A stretch of DNA of 64,000 nucleotides from Deltaproteobacteria bacterium. GTDB lineage: Bacteria > Myxococcota_A > Polyangia > JAAYKL01. Shown one piece after another: positions 52,475-61,601 of this stretch. The position numbers and the translations under genes are program-made. The notes under the pieces are model-generated. The model worked only from the letters and a program-made list of their open reading frames with translations, did no database searches and was not told where the DNA came from. The DNA lies in NCBI GenBank assembly GCA_016935665.1, contig JAFGQN010000222.1:62001-126000 (forward strand). Reading direction: 5' to 3'. The stretch's first letter is position 1; each line of letters starts with the position of its first letter.

Positions 52475-54341
52475 TTTTGGCTACGATAAAAAGCGTGTGC
52501 CTGTCAGCCAGCGGCATATGTCCCGGGAAGCTACTGTTCACAGTGACGGAACCCTGGTGTCGGTAACAGTGGACGGCAGGAACGTGGATGTTGAGCCGGG
52601 TACGACCATTCTCGAAGCAGCCACGCGTCTGGGAATTCATATTCCCACGCTGTGCACCCACGAAGATTTATGTGTGGTTGGAAATTGTCGCATCTGCGTT
52701 GTGGAGGTATCTGGAATCGATACCCTTCAGGCGGCCTGTGCCTGGCCCATTACCGAACCCATCTCGGTGCATACGCACTCCGCCCGGATTCGCCGCGTAC
52801 GCCACCATATGATTCAGCTGCTGCTGGCGCATCATCCTGGCGAGTGCCATGCCTGCATGCGCAACGGGAACTGCGAATTGTCGGCACTGGCACAAGCGCA
52901 TGGTGTGACGGATGTGGCGTTCGCGCGGCAGGAGGAAACCCGTCTGCATGATGCATCATCGTTGCTGCTGATCCGGGATATGAAAAAGTGCGTGCTGTGT
53001 CGTCGTTGTGTACGGGCATGTATTGATATGCAGGAAGTGGGCGTCATGGAAGCGGTGGGCAAAGGAGAGCGGATTGAAATTGAAACCTTTGGCAATAAAC
53101 CCATGCGGAATGTGGTGTGCATCGGTTGCGGCCAATGCATTTCTCACTGCCCCACCGCTGCATTGGTGAATCCCGACGAGACAGCCAGAGTCTGGCAGGC
53201 GATTGAGTCACCGTCAAAGCACGTGGTCATTCAGTTGTCTCCGGCGGTGCGTGTCGCTTTGACCGAGGCGTTGGGCATGCCCCCTGGCACTGTGGAATGC
53301 GAGCGTCTGATTTCAATGTTGCGTGCAACGGGATTCGATGCCGTGTTTGATACACAACTCGCGGTATCTCTGGTGGTGGAGGCGCAGGCGAAACAAATCG
53401 TGCAACGGCTGAGCAATGAGTCAACGGATGGTACAGCGCCCCGTTGGCCGATATTGTCGAGTAACTGCAGCGGCTGGGTAAAATACATGGAGTATTTTGC
53501 TCCGCATCAACTGAAATTTATGTCACGACTAAAGAGTCCCCAGCAACTGATGGGGACGCTCATTCGTGCTCACTTTGCGAAATTTTACGGTGGTGATCCA
53601 TCCGCCGTGTTCAGCGTATCGGCGGTCCCCTGCACCGCTCACAAAGCCGAGGCGGATTCTCCCCTGTCTGTTACTGCCGGTGACAAAAATATTGATTGTG
53701 CCATTACCACTGTGGAACTGGCGAAGATGCTCAAAGCCTCCGGGGCTCGATTGTCGCAGGCGGCCAAAGGCCAGTTTGATAACCTGTTTTTGTACAATAC
53801 GCCCATGACCTCCACGCCATTCAACAGCATGCTGCATCTGTTATGCGGCGCCGTGTATCGGCGGGTCACAGGAAGGCTGCTGACGCGTTCGGTGGAGGTT
53901 GATTACAGAGCGCCATTTGCCATTTCCGGGGCTTATATTATGGAGATTCCCACTGGCAGTATCGATGCGTCCCATGACAGACCGGAACTGGCCGCACTGA
54001 AGGGACAACCGCTTCGTTTTGGTAAATGCGAAGGTACAGCCAATGCCAAAAAGGTGCTGGAAGATATTCGCAGGGGCGGGCCGTTTTCAAAATGCCATTT
54101 TATCGAATTTCTGGCCTGCCCGGATGGGTGCTTTGGCGGCGGCGGACATCCTGTTCCCACTGGTCGTCAGATACGTCAGGCGCGACGGGAAGCGTTTCCG
54201 GTGAACACCAATTTACCAAAGGAAGAACTGGATTGGATTACCGATTTGTTCAATCAGTGCACCGACGGCCGGCTTGAGGGCACATTCTCAAACGACGACT
54301 TCTTTACAGGATACATGCCTCGCGGCAAGTTTATTAAGTGA
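52467..54341 (+). CDS. Divergent [FeFe]-hydrogenase-like catalytic subunit (HydA/HndD family)
   Basis: The 624 residues carry a [2Fe-2S] domain (C63, C74, C77, C91), a His/Cys [4Fe-4S] site (H123, C127, C130, C136), two ferredoxin-type clusters (C175/C178/C181/C185 and C218/C221/C224/C228) and an H-cluster domain. The four [4Fe-4S]H ligands are kept: C334, C389, C551, C555. The motif normally TSCCP-x-W reads SSNCSGW (331-337), so the proton-relay Cys is N333. The second motif is VPCTAHKAE (V for M, H for the usual K) and the third EFLACPDGC (L for M). Such changes occur in sensory or non-standard groups. No HydEFG maturases are in the window. It could be an H2 sensor, or have altered catalysis. 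Confidence 0.85.
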   Translation: MDNFGYDKKRVPVSQRHMSREATVHSDGTLVSVTVDGRNVDVEPGTTILEAATRLGIHIPTLCTHEDLCVVGNCRICVVEVSGIDTLQAACAWPITEPISVHTHSARIRRVRHHMIQLLLAHHPGECHACMRNGNCELSALAQAHGVTDVAFARQEETRLHDASSLLLIRDMKKCVLCRRCVRACIDMQEVGVMEAVGKGERIEIETFGNKPMRNVVCIGCGQCISHCPTAALVNPDETARVWQAIESPSKHVVIQLSPAVRVALTEALGMPPGTVECERLISMLRATGFDAVFDTQLAVSLVVEAQAKQIVQRLSNESTDGTAPRWPILSSNCSGWVKYMEYFAPHQLKFMSRLKSPQQLMGTLIRAHFAKFYGGDPSAVFSVSAVPCTAHKAEADSPLSVTAGDKNIDCAITTVELAKMLKASGARLSQAAKGQFDNLFLYNTPMTSTPFNSMLHLLCGAVYRRVTGRLLTRSVEVDYRAPFAISGAYIMEIPTGSIDASHDRPELAALKGQPLRFGKCEGTANAKKVLEDIRRGGPFSKCHFIEFLACPDGCFGGGGHPVPTGRQIRQARREAFPVNTNLPKEELDWITDLFNQCTDGRLEGTFSNDDFFTGYMPRGKFIK

Positions 54342-54549
54342 TCCCCGCATAACAGTTTGAAATACGGTGTTCCTGCTGGCCGCCAGGAAGTGGCTCACTA
54401 AAACGGTGAACGGGGAATCATGTATGGACTGGACACTACAACAACGACCCGCGCAGCGTATCCCCTAAGAAAATTGAAACCGAATTGCTGGCGCCATTGG
54501 TTTCCTGACATAAGTTGCCATGAGCGGTGACGCTGACGCTGCAAAGAAA
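54342..54549. other. Intergenic region after the hydrogenase operon, with small inverted repeat
   Basis: TTCCTG at 54370-54375 pairs with CAGGAA at 54384-54389, giving a six-base stem directly downstream of the operon. There is no T-run, so it is a weak terminator candidate. Nothing else was recognised. Confidence 0.35.
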
Positions 54550-55218
54550 TTATCGTTCCATGCAAAGTGACACATCACCTTCCTGGTATCCTTTTATGAC
54601 TTTCACTTTTCCGCACAGACTGCGGCAGAATGCTTCCACTTTGCCAACGTCTCTGCCCGCCAAAATGGGATGTTCCGGGAAGACGGAGTTGTCCAACAGA
54701 TTGAACAGCACACCGCGGTTGGAAGCAAGATACATTTTGGAAATCATCTCGAAGATAAAGTGATTGTTGCAGCATTGGTAGGAGAGGGCGCCCGATGCAA
54801 AAACGTAATCAACTCTGGGAAAATCCACACTGGAAAAATCGGTTTGAAAAAAGTGCGTGTGCGGCAGGTGTCCGTATCGGCGCTCCGCTTCTTCGATGAA
54901 TTCGGGTTGCAGGTCGATGCCGGTATAGTGAAAGTCCGAAAAATGTCTATCGAGATATCCCTTTAAGTCGCCGTACCCACACCCCAAATCCAAAATGGAT
55001 GCGCCGTTGAGATTCCACTGATTTTTGAGCACCTGAAAGCGCCTCTTTTGACTCTCGGATTCCTTCCAGCCCAATGACAGCACAGAGCCTTTCCCAAAGC
55101 TGGAGATACGCTCTCGGTGATAAAAAAGAATGGTTGCTTTCTCGATGACATTCATGAGAATTCTCACAATTTCGTGGAACGTCTGCATGGCAGAGCAAAT
55201 AGCCTTTGCGTTGTCCAT
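54550..55218 (-). CDS. Class I SAM-dependent methyltransferase
   Basis: This 222-residue protein has SILDLGCGYGDLKGYLD (SAM-binding loop, about residues 78-95), YTGIDLQPEFIEEAERRYG (acidic residue binding the ribose), FFQTDFSSVDF and YVFASGAL. No substrate-specific domain is visible. It is convergent with the hydrogenase operon and is not obviously functionally linked to it. Confidence 0.88.
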   Translation of the reverse strand: MDNAKAICSAMQTFHEIVRILMNVIEKATILFYHRERISSFGKGSVLSLGWKESESQKRRFQVLKNQWNLNGASILDLGCGYGDLKGYLDRHFSDFHYTGIDLQPEFIEEAERRYGHLPHTHFFQTDFSSVDFPRVDYVFASGALSYQCCNNHFIFEMISKMYLASNRGVLFNLLDNSVFPEHPILAGRDVGKVEAFCRSLCGKVKVIKGYQEGDVSLCMER

Positions 55219-55638
55219 ACGTCTCGTTCACACGTTCAGTCGAAACTTGCACTCTTCAAACAGTTGGTAAAATTTTCTACGGTAATTACATATTCATATA
55301 GCACGAATTTGATTTGACGACGGCTAATTTTTGTTTATCGGTTTGCGGTGGGGAAGGGCGGCCTTTGGGGAATGGAAATCCCCTTTTGCGGATAGGTATC
55401 ATTTTCTGCGCTGTAACCATGTACAATTGTTCAGCTGATTCGGCACCGAACCGCAGGGGTGGATGCCTATTTGTTTGGCTTTTGGATATTTGATTGAATC
55501 GAGTCAATAATGCCGAGTGACCTATCGTCTCCACGTTTGGTTCCGACCCCGGTTCATTACATGGTGCCATGCACCTGGAAAGTCTTCTCGTATGGATAGG
55601 TGACATTGGCACAGACTATATTTGGTGAGGTAGTGACA
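55219..55638. other. Intergenic region containing a transposase relic
   Basis: This 420-base stretch lies between two minus-strand genes. It contains a 54-base copy of the start region of the Y1 transposase found at 61602-62540 (55541-55594). A 108-codon frame across it is not a real gene. Confidence 0.5.
55541..55594 (-). pseudogene. Relic of Y1-transposase N-terminus
   Basis: Reading on the minus strand gives IREDFPGAWHHVMNRGRNQ, identical in protein sequence to the start of the transposase at 62540. DNA identity is near complete over about 54 bases. The frame stops soon after, so only this scrap remains. Confidence 0.8.
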
Positions 55639-56784
55639 CTACCTTTTTACTTTATTTTTGATTAACGCGTCGAACTCGGCTGCATTCCCCTGACCGATGC
55701 CGATATTGTGGTGTTCTTTTTTGGTTATGACATTTTTAACCTGTTCATCCACTCTAAAGTTCGCGCCGGCGCCTTTAACGATTCTCTCCTGGTTCATGAT
55801 AGCCGTTCCCTTGTCGTTAAGGGCGCCTCTTTTCTGATTTGGAGACCCGTATCGGGCGACAAAATCCCAGTAGCCGGTCCAATCCAAAGTAAAACAAATA
55901 ATCACTTCATTATCTGGATCCACAGAGTTGGCGTTTTGAAAACTTTCGGTGTGAGTTATGTCGGTGGTGAAATACTTTTTGTAATTATCGTTCGGTCCCA
56001 TGGCCGCCTGGACGCCTTTACTCATAACTGTATCCGCTTCTCCTTTCCACATGCGACGATAGAGAATTATTTCGTTTTCGCTTTCACCGGAAGGACTCAC
56101 TGCAGGTGTTGGCGTGGGCGGTTGGATAGAGAGTTCGTAGTATAGTTCAATGATGGGCTGGACTTCTTCAAACAAGCTCAGAATGTAGCTCTTTTGTTCA
56201 GACCATGTTTTTTTACATGTCAGTTGACACTGCTCATCAAGACCCTGGAGCCACTTTTGTACATTGTCTGTCCCCGCACATAAAACAGACCATTTTCCAG
56301 GTCCCGAAGTGGGGCAGGTTACCATCTCATCTGGAAGGCATTCTATTGCTGTCATTATTGCATCGAGCTTGTAAAGGTAAGATTTGAGTACGTTTTTTTG
56401 TGGCCTGTCCAGTTTGGAAGCGTTGCCCATTGCTTCATCCACACTCTCGCTCAGGTATTTGAAATAGGTTATCAGCGCTTTTTTTGTACCACGTACCCCG
56501 TCGGAGCGAAAGTCACGCCATGACGCGAACAGTTGAATCGGTGTATCACCATGGACGCTTTCCCGTTGGCGATTTCCCTGAACACGTTGTACAGTCCGCG
56601 ACGTCCGTGCTACAGCAGGACTGTTGTAGATCTGTGTCTGCAAGAACGCTCCCGCAGTCACCCGAACGCTTTTGTCGACGATGCGCTGGTTGCAGGTTGA
56701 CATCCCATTCTTTTTATAAAGAGACGAGTTGGGCATCGAGCGATACTGTTCATTTTTGTGACTTCTTTGTGTTCGTTTACTCAT
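55639..56784 (-). CDS. Unrecognised protein, candidate secreted effector with ART-like C-terminus
   Basis: The 381-residue protein has no signal peptide. The N-terminus is basic and disordered (VARTSRTVQRVQGNR), the middle helical with two Cys pairs (CQLTCKK), then a Pro-rich hinge (QPPTPTPAVSPSGESE) and a C-terminal domain. That domain has IILYRRM, KKYFTTDITHTESFQNA, EVIICFTLDWTGYWDF, and MNQERIVKGAGANFRV, loosely like the R...S/T...E order of ADP-ribosyltransferases. This similarity is weak. A hinge plus toxin-like tail near the eCIS-like genes suggests an injected or secreted effector. The start is uncertain: ATG 56784 has no ribosome binding site. Confidence 0.55.
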   Translation of the reverse strand: MSKRTQRSHKNEQYRSMPNSSLYKKNGMSTCNQRIVDKSVRVTAGAFLQTQIYNSPAVARTSRTVQRVQGNRQRESVHGDTPIQLFASWRDFRSDGVRGTKKALITYFKYLSESVDEAMGNASKLDRPQKNVLKSYLYKLDAIMTAIECLPDEMVTCPTSGPGKWSVLCAGTDNVQKWLQGLDEQCQLTCKKTWSEQKSYILSLFEEVQPIIELYYELSIQPPTPTPAVSPSGESENEIILYRRMWKGEADTVMSKGVQAAMGPNDNYKKYFTTDITHTESFQNANSVDPDNEVIICFTLDWTGYWDFVARYGSPNQKRGALNDKGTAIMNQERIVKGAGANFRVDEQVKNVITKKEHHNIGIGQGNAAEFDALIKNKVKR

Positions 56785-56960
56785 GCTATTATTATAAGGG
56801 GCAGGCCGTGAGGGGATGCTGCGCAGCCGAAGGGGGCAGTAGTACCTTCTAATGGGTGACCCCGTCTCCGTTTTACTTCTCCGTTAAGGACCTTGCGTTT
56901 AGGCTTTCAAGACAACAAAACCAAAATGGGGCTCAATTGTTTGCAACGTTAGCGTTTAAA

Positions 56961-59117
56961 TTAAAAAAATCTGACAAAAGTCAATATGTATATGACCAGT
57001 GAAGCGATTGGCCAGAAGATTAGACGAGAGATGAGATTGTCTCCATAACAGAAGAAACGTTTATTCTTGTAAAATATGATTGCAATTGAATTAACAGACA
57101 CATACAGAATCAACAGGTATGTGACAAAGTAGAAAAACTCCATATAAACAATTCCTGGAACGCACATTTCCTTTCTCATGTTAATATGGTTGAATATCAC
57201 AACAAAGAACAAAGCAGAACACGCAGAAACCGATGCAAGTGAATTGAACCCGGAAGAACCGTTGGAGTCACTTTTTCTACCCAGCATTAAAATGGAAAAC
57301 AGCATGAAGAGCACAACGATGATAGGAACAAAATCGGAAATTAAAGTATCCAGAATTTTGCGCCTAACAGAAACATTGAAATGCAGTTCAGGAAAATCAT
57401 ATTGCCCGACATAGTCTGAAATACCGAAGTTGGCATTGTAACTTTTTTCGACATAGGTAAAATAGCTGCTGACGGCACTCCATCCCGGAAGAACAAGGTC
57501 TTCCTCCAAGCCTGGGAAAGCTTGGGGGCTGATAGTTGTGTAGGCGTTGAAATCTGGTGTTAGAACCACATTTTTGTCAAATTCCCGATGCCACATTCGA
57601 ATCCAGAATAGTTCTCTGTCAAATGGATACTCCGAGTAATCAAAGCGTTCTCGTATTTTGGCATTGAAATACCAGCCGATGACCGTTTCCAATCCCTGGT
57701 GTTTTACATAGGCCTTTTCGGTGACAATATTTTTATTCTCCGGGAAGACAATACCGGGTTGGAATGCGAGACCCGAATCCGAGAAGTGAACCAGACCTGT
57801 TTCTTCATCGTATTTACCGCGATAACGCTGCCATACATATCCGGTAACTTCAAAGTCATTGGCGCTGCTGAAATCGATGGACTGTAAAAATATGCCAGTT
57901 GGAACGAGAATTGCGGCCGTTGTGTCGCTATAGGTTTTACTTCGGTCAATATATCGATGAATGTAGTGATTTAATTCTGAATAACTTGTGATTGAAATTT
58001 CGTCTCGATCGTTATCGCCTTCGAAAGCACCATATAGAAGGAGGATTGCTATAACGCCGATGGAGAATATAGCTGTGCTTCCAATAGATAGCAGCCACGC
58101 TCTTTCTGGAAACAGTTTAAACAATATCAGTGTCAACAGGACAACGCCAATAAAGGAAGCAGTGTACAAACCTTCTTTGCAGATTTTACTGCGTGGAGCC
58201 AGCTCGTCCTTACTGCAAAAACAAATAATGGAAACGCCCAAAGTCTCAAACGGTTCCACAATTGCCAGCATCTTTTTTTTTGACACAATGTCTGTGAAAT
58301 CCAACCGCCCAGCGTCTCCGTTGCGTACCATCTTTGCTATTTTCATGAGTTCTGGATGTTTGGATTCGCTGGCCAGGTCCTGCAGGGTTTGAAGCTTTTC
58401 TGACAGTTCTTTTAGCGGATGGTAGATGATTTTACCGTCTCTCGATACCAATACCGCGTAACCTGTTTTCCCAAAATCCATTGATTGGATTTCATTTCTT
58501 AAATGGTCAAAAGCAATACCACTGCAAATAACACCCGCAGGCTTGCGTTGTTTTTCGTCCTTTTTGCTCAAATAAAAAGGCGTACTGTATTCCACGAGCA
58601 GTTCCTTTGTATATTCGTCATAATAGGGCGGCACCCAAATGCCTTTTAACTTTGTCATCGGCAGTGTGTACCATTTGTTATCATCTTTCTTTTCTGTGTA
58701 ATCGTTGTCGAAACCATTTAGCGTATCCGCAAACATTAACTGCAATGCATTGTCTTTCCTGACGAAATATGGGCCAAAGAGTTTTCGACTGTCACTGAAT
58801 TTGTAGGGAGCAAATACTGCTGCCATTTCAAACAGGCCGCTCTCTTTCGACAATCTTCTTTTTAAATAGTCTATGATTTGTTTTTTGGGGATTTTTCCAT
58901 CGCGTATATCATTGGCAAACTTCTCAGCGGTGGCCTCTATTTTGCTAAGATAGGTTTCAATTTGTTTCTTCTTTTGGTGGATATCGTCATTGATTTTGCG
59001 ATTTATGGTCTGATTCTCTTTGTCAACGATATGCATCAGTCTGCCAGATAAAATTGCCAGGGTCGCTGCGACGAAAACGATTGCAGCGTTCAAAAGATGT
59101 CGCTTTTTTTTGTGCAT
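56961..59117 (-). CDS. dCache sensor fused to a pentameric ligand-gated ion channel-like module
   Basis: Layout of the 718 residues: membrane helix 8-26; dCache-type ligand domain about 40-300 (WVPPYYDEYTKELLVEYSTP, GYAVLVSRDGKIIYHP); two membrane helices at about 316-336 and 341-363; beta-rich soluble part 370-590 including YPFDRELFWIRM at 497-508; then four membrane helices near 590-612, 623-643, 653-682 and 696-716. The last unit, a beta-sandwich with a (F/Y)PFD motif then four helices, matches prokaryotic Cys-loop-type channels, though the Cys-loop itself is not seen. No kinase, HAMP or methyl-accepting part exists. The Cache call is firm; the channel call is tentative. A decarboxylase gene lies upstream in the same direction. 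Confidence 0.6.
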   Translation of the reverse strand: MHKKKRHLLNAAIVFVAATLAILSGRLMHIVDKENQTINRKINDDIHQKKKQIETYLSKIEATAEKFANDIRDGKIPKKQIIDYLKRRLSKESGLFEMAAVFAPYKFSDSRKLFGPYFVRKDNALQLMFADTLNGFDNDYTEKKDDNKWYTLPMTKLKGIWVPPYYDEYTKELLVEYSTPFYLSKKDEKQRKPAGVICSGIAFDHLRNEIQSMDFGKTGYAVLVSRDGKIIYHPLKELSEKLQTLQDLASESKHPELMKIAKMVRNGDAGRLDFTDIVSKKKMLAIVEPFETLGVSIICFCSKDELAPRSKICKEGLYTASFIGVVLLTLILFKLFPERAWLLSIGSTAIFSIGVIAILLLYGAFEGDNDRDEISITSYSELNHYIHRYIDRSKTYSDTTAAILVPTGIFLQSIDFSSANDFEVTGYVWQRYRGKYDEETGLVHFSDSGLAFQPGIVFPENKNIVTEKAYVKHQGLETVIGWYFNAKIRERFDYSEYPFDRELFWIRMWHREFDKNVVLTPDFNAYTTISPQAFPGLEEDLVLPGWSAVSSYFTYVEKSYNANFGISDYVGQYDFPELHFNVSVRRKILDTLISDFVPIIVVLFMLFSILMLGRKSDSNGSSGFNSLASVSACSALFFVVIFNHINMRKEMCVPGIVYMEFFYFVTYLLILYVSVNSIAIIFYKNKRFFCYGDNLISRLIFWPIASLVIYILTFVRFF

Positions 59118-59302
59118 GGTACAATTACGTCCGGTATGTTGACCGACGCCTCGTTGTTGTGCTGTCTCTTTGTATCAAACATATAATTGGAACCAGAGAC
59201 TGAGATGACAAAGAAGCAGGCCGTTGCAGGGGATACGGTGAAATTTTTACGTTCCCATTTATGTTTGCAAAATTTTTAAGAAAAAATATTCCTGTGTATC
59301 AC

Positions 59303-61144
59303 TCATTGGTCAATGTGCTTCCGTGGACCGGGATTTGGCAATCCATCCATGGTGAGCGTTTTGGATTCCGGAAAGGTGGTTTTCCATCCGCTGCTGTCGC
59401 AGATGCCGATGAGGTAAGTGATGAAATCGTCAACAATACTAAAGTTTCCCAGCGACTGCATGGCGTAAATATGTCCAAAAGTTCTTTCCTCATATTCGCC
59501 ATTTAACAGGGGAACCAGAAGACGTTCTGCATCCACAGTATATTTGTATGCAATTGTTGGATTCACCATTCTAAACGTTACCGCCAAAGACAGTTTGGAG
59601 CGATGTATCCAGAGATCAGCGCTGGGATCTGTTTTCTTCAGGTAATCTTCCAGTTCCTTCAGTCTGTTCTCCATATACTCCGCGCTTTCTTCGGCTTTTA
59701 TTACCGCCCTCATGCTGTCTTCGTAGTTTACCCGTGACAGGTAGTGCCAAAGAAGCACCGGGGAAAACGCATTTCTGGACCCACCTAGCGTGGTATCAGC
59801 AGATCCAATGTATCCGGCAACTGCAGGGGGTTGTGTTTGGTATTTTATTTTTGTCATATACACACCTCCGGGCCAGGGCGCGCCGATCCATTTGTGCATG
59901 GAGCAACATATACTCATGACCGCTTCGTTTCTGAAGTCGAAGATGGGTCCTCTGTAGCTGATCAGCTCTCGGTTGTAGGCCATTTCGAAAAACGGAAGAT
60001 AAGCGGCGCCCAGCGCACCATCCACATGCAGCCAGAAACCGCGGCGGACGTCAACATGCCTGGAACCGTCTTCTTTTTTGTACTCGACTTCTCTTTCCCA
60101 GAGCCATGGATATTCAGCACCAAGTCTGATAAGCATATCATTGACCTCTGCCACATTATCGTATGCCCCTTTCCACGTGCTCCCCACATTGAGGATGATG
60201 AGTGGTGGATAGTTTCGATCCAGGAAGAACCGAAGCAACCGTTCCAGGTGTTCAACAATGATGGTTCCTGATTTGGTATCAGCAGAGTAATCATGAGAGG
60301 GAACTTCGGTGGGCCAATCTCCGTTGTTAATTGGGCAGGGTTGCCCTGTGGCGCGGCCCACTTCGCTAAAGGTTTTCACCTGCATTACATTCATGGCTTT
60401 GACAACAGAATAGTGTGTGTCTTCAGAGAAGAATGCTACTGGCGTGTAGTGGTTGGCAAAGTGTTCCACTGGCCTCAAAAAAGCAGACGACCGTAATGGC
60501 GCCATTTTGTTTCTTGAAAAACAGCTTGCCATACCAATCGTGTTTTCTTCGTGCAGGAGTTGACTTCCGTTAAGGTAGTTTCGTGCGTTGTACACGCCAT
60601 AAAGATTTCCTTCTGTTGAGCCCATTGAAAGCACGTATCCCCAATGGCGTTCTTTGTATGCATTCTCCTGGTCCCCATTGTCTTCCTCGTCATGATGGGG
60701 CCATTTCGCGTTCCAAAGCGCTGCAAAATAGTCCAACACGGAACGCTCCACCAATTTTGTATTCAGGGTGAGATATCCGTCCCCATAAGGGTCTCCCACA
60801 TTGTTTGCGTGAATGTCGAGAAGCCATGACAAATCCTGAAAGTCTAAATCCTCGTTTACCTGAAATCCGGTAAAATTGGCGTGTTGCGTCTTTATAAATC
60901 GTTCCAGTTCCGCCATTGCCGCCATGCGCTCTCTCTGATTGAGACCATCCGGCGGAATTTCAAATTTGCGATAGTCCAGTTTGGGAAAATCATCTTCAAT
61001 GCGGGCAGGTGGCGTCCTGGGATAGACCGATACGGGATTCTCCAGAGGAGGGGTGGTGGTAGCGCCATCAGGAACCTGTTCCTTCCAGGCTTTTTGTTTC
61101 GGGCCATAGGGAATTAACGATTTGTCTGCTGAATCAAACTTCAT
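59303..61144 (-). CDS. PLP-dependent amino acid decarboxylase (group II)
   Basis: Starting at ATG 61144, with GAGG six bases before it, gives 613 residues; ATG 61156 is the alternative. The fold-type I decarboxylase marks are VLSMGSTEGNLYGVYNARN (175-193 in the longer form), EDTHYSVVKAMNV, HVDGALGAAYLPF (Asp that pairs with the pyridine N) and SMHKWIGAPWPGG with the PLP lysine (418 from this start). GSTEGN recalls histidine decarboxylases; the length is greater than theirs, and substrate (His, Glu, aromatic) cannot be set by eye. The product would be an amine or GABA-like compound. The next gene downstream is the Cache/channel-like protein. Confidence 0.92.
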   Translation of the reverse strand: MKFDSADKSLIPYGPKQKAWKEQVPDGATTTPPLENPVSVYPRTPPARIEDDFPKLDYRKFEIPPDGLNQRERMAAMAELERFIKTQHANFTGFQVNEDLDFQDLSWLLDIHANNVGDPYGDGYLTLNTKLVERSVLDYFAALWNAKWPHHDEEDNGDQENAYKERHWGYVLSMGSTEGNLYGVYNARNYLNGSQLLHEENTIGMASCFSRNKMAPLRSSAFLRPVEHFANHYTPVAFFSEDTHYSVVKAMNVMQVKTFSEVGRATGQPCPINNGDWPTEVPSHDYSADTKSGTIIVEHLERLLRFFLDRNYPPLIILNVGSTWKGAYDNVAEVNDMLIRLGAEYPWLWEREVEYKKEDGSRHVDVRRGFWLHVDGALGAAYLPFFEMAYNRELISYRGPIFDFRNEAVMSICCSMHKWIGAPWPGGVYMTKIKYQTQPPAVAGYIGSADTTLGGSRNAFSPVLLWHYLSRVNYEDSMRAVIKAEESAEYMENRLKELEDYLKKTDPSADLWIHRSKLSLAVTFRMVNPTIAYKYTVDAERLLVPLLNGEYEERTFGHIYAMQSLGNFSIVDDFITYLIGICDSSGWKTTFPESKTLTMDGLPNPGPRKHIDQ

Positions 61145-61470
61145 AAAAAACCTCATACTCTCTTTGTGGGGGTAAAAGACGTTCTACAAATATTGGTATG
61201 TATTTAAAATATAGTGCTTCAAAAGACAGGTCCAAAAAGAAGTGCTGCCGGCTATGGTTTTGAAATATTTGGTTCTCCTTTTTGGGTTTTCACTTCAGGA
61301 AGTATCGTCCATGGGCACGACGGTCTATCGTGCAAAAACGGCCGCAAGTGATCAAACTGTGAATGAGTTTTCAAGAACTCTGCAGCAGACCACACCGTGC
61401 CGCAACTGCTACCCCAACGTGCATTTTGCTGCAGACTGGCAGCCGGTGTCGCATCAGACATTTACTATAG
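61145..61470. other. Intergenic region between decarboxylase and transposon
   Basis: Minus-strand promoter space of the decarboxylase gene. GAGG at 61151-61154 is its ribosome binding site. The remainder has no credible frame and no visible repeat apart from the transposon end that follows. Confidence 0.4.
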
Positions 61471-61493
61471 GTGTCAGGTCATGGACCTGACAC
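61471..61493. repeat. Perfect 10-bp palindrome, transposon end hairpin
   Basis: GTGTCAGGTC and GACCTGACAC flank a three-base loop (ATG). REP-type hairpins at the ends of Y1-transposase elements are cut sites for the enzyme. Here it lies beside the transposase relic. Confidence 0.8.
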
Positions 61494-61503
61494 CGCGCTG
61501 GCC

Positions 61504-61592
61504 AATTGACATTTTTTTCCGGATATTTATCTTACCAATGGTTGGACTTCATACCGCGAAACGTCGAGCTCGATTTCCGCCGCGTCCTGGAA
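61504..61592 (-). pseudogene. Degenerate duplicate of the transposase 3-prime end
   Basis: The segment resembles two separate parts of the intact gene: AATTGACA-T-run-CCGGATATTT matches 61614-61636, and ACCGCGAAACGTCG with ATTTCCGCCGCGTCC matches 61783-61820. About 130 bases in between are missing. It looks like an older, internally deleted copy. Confidence 0.7.
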
Positions 61593-61601
61593 CCGCCGAA
61601 G

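Noticed and set aside
51284-54341. Classic electron-bifurcating HydABC assignment
   Set aside because: The NuoF-like subunit lacks the C-terminal ferredoxin domain and the catalytic subunit has altered H-cluster motifs, so bifurcation is not claimed.
55286-55612. 108-codon minus-strand frame
   Set aside because: It reads the transposase relic out of its original frame and has no ribosome binding site.
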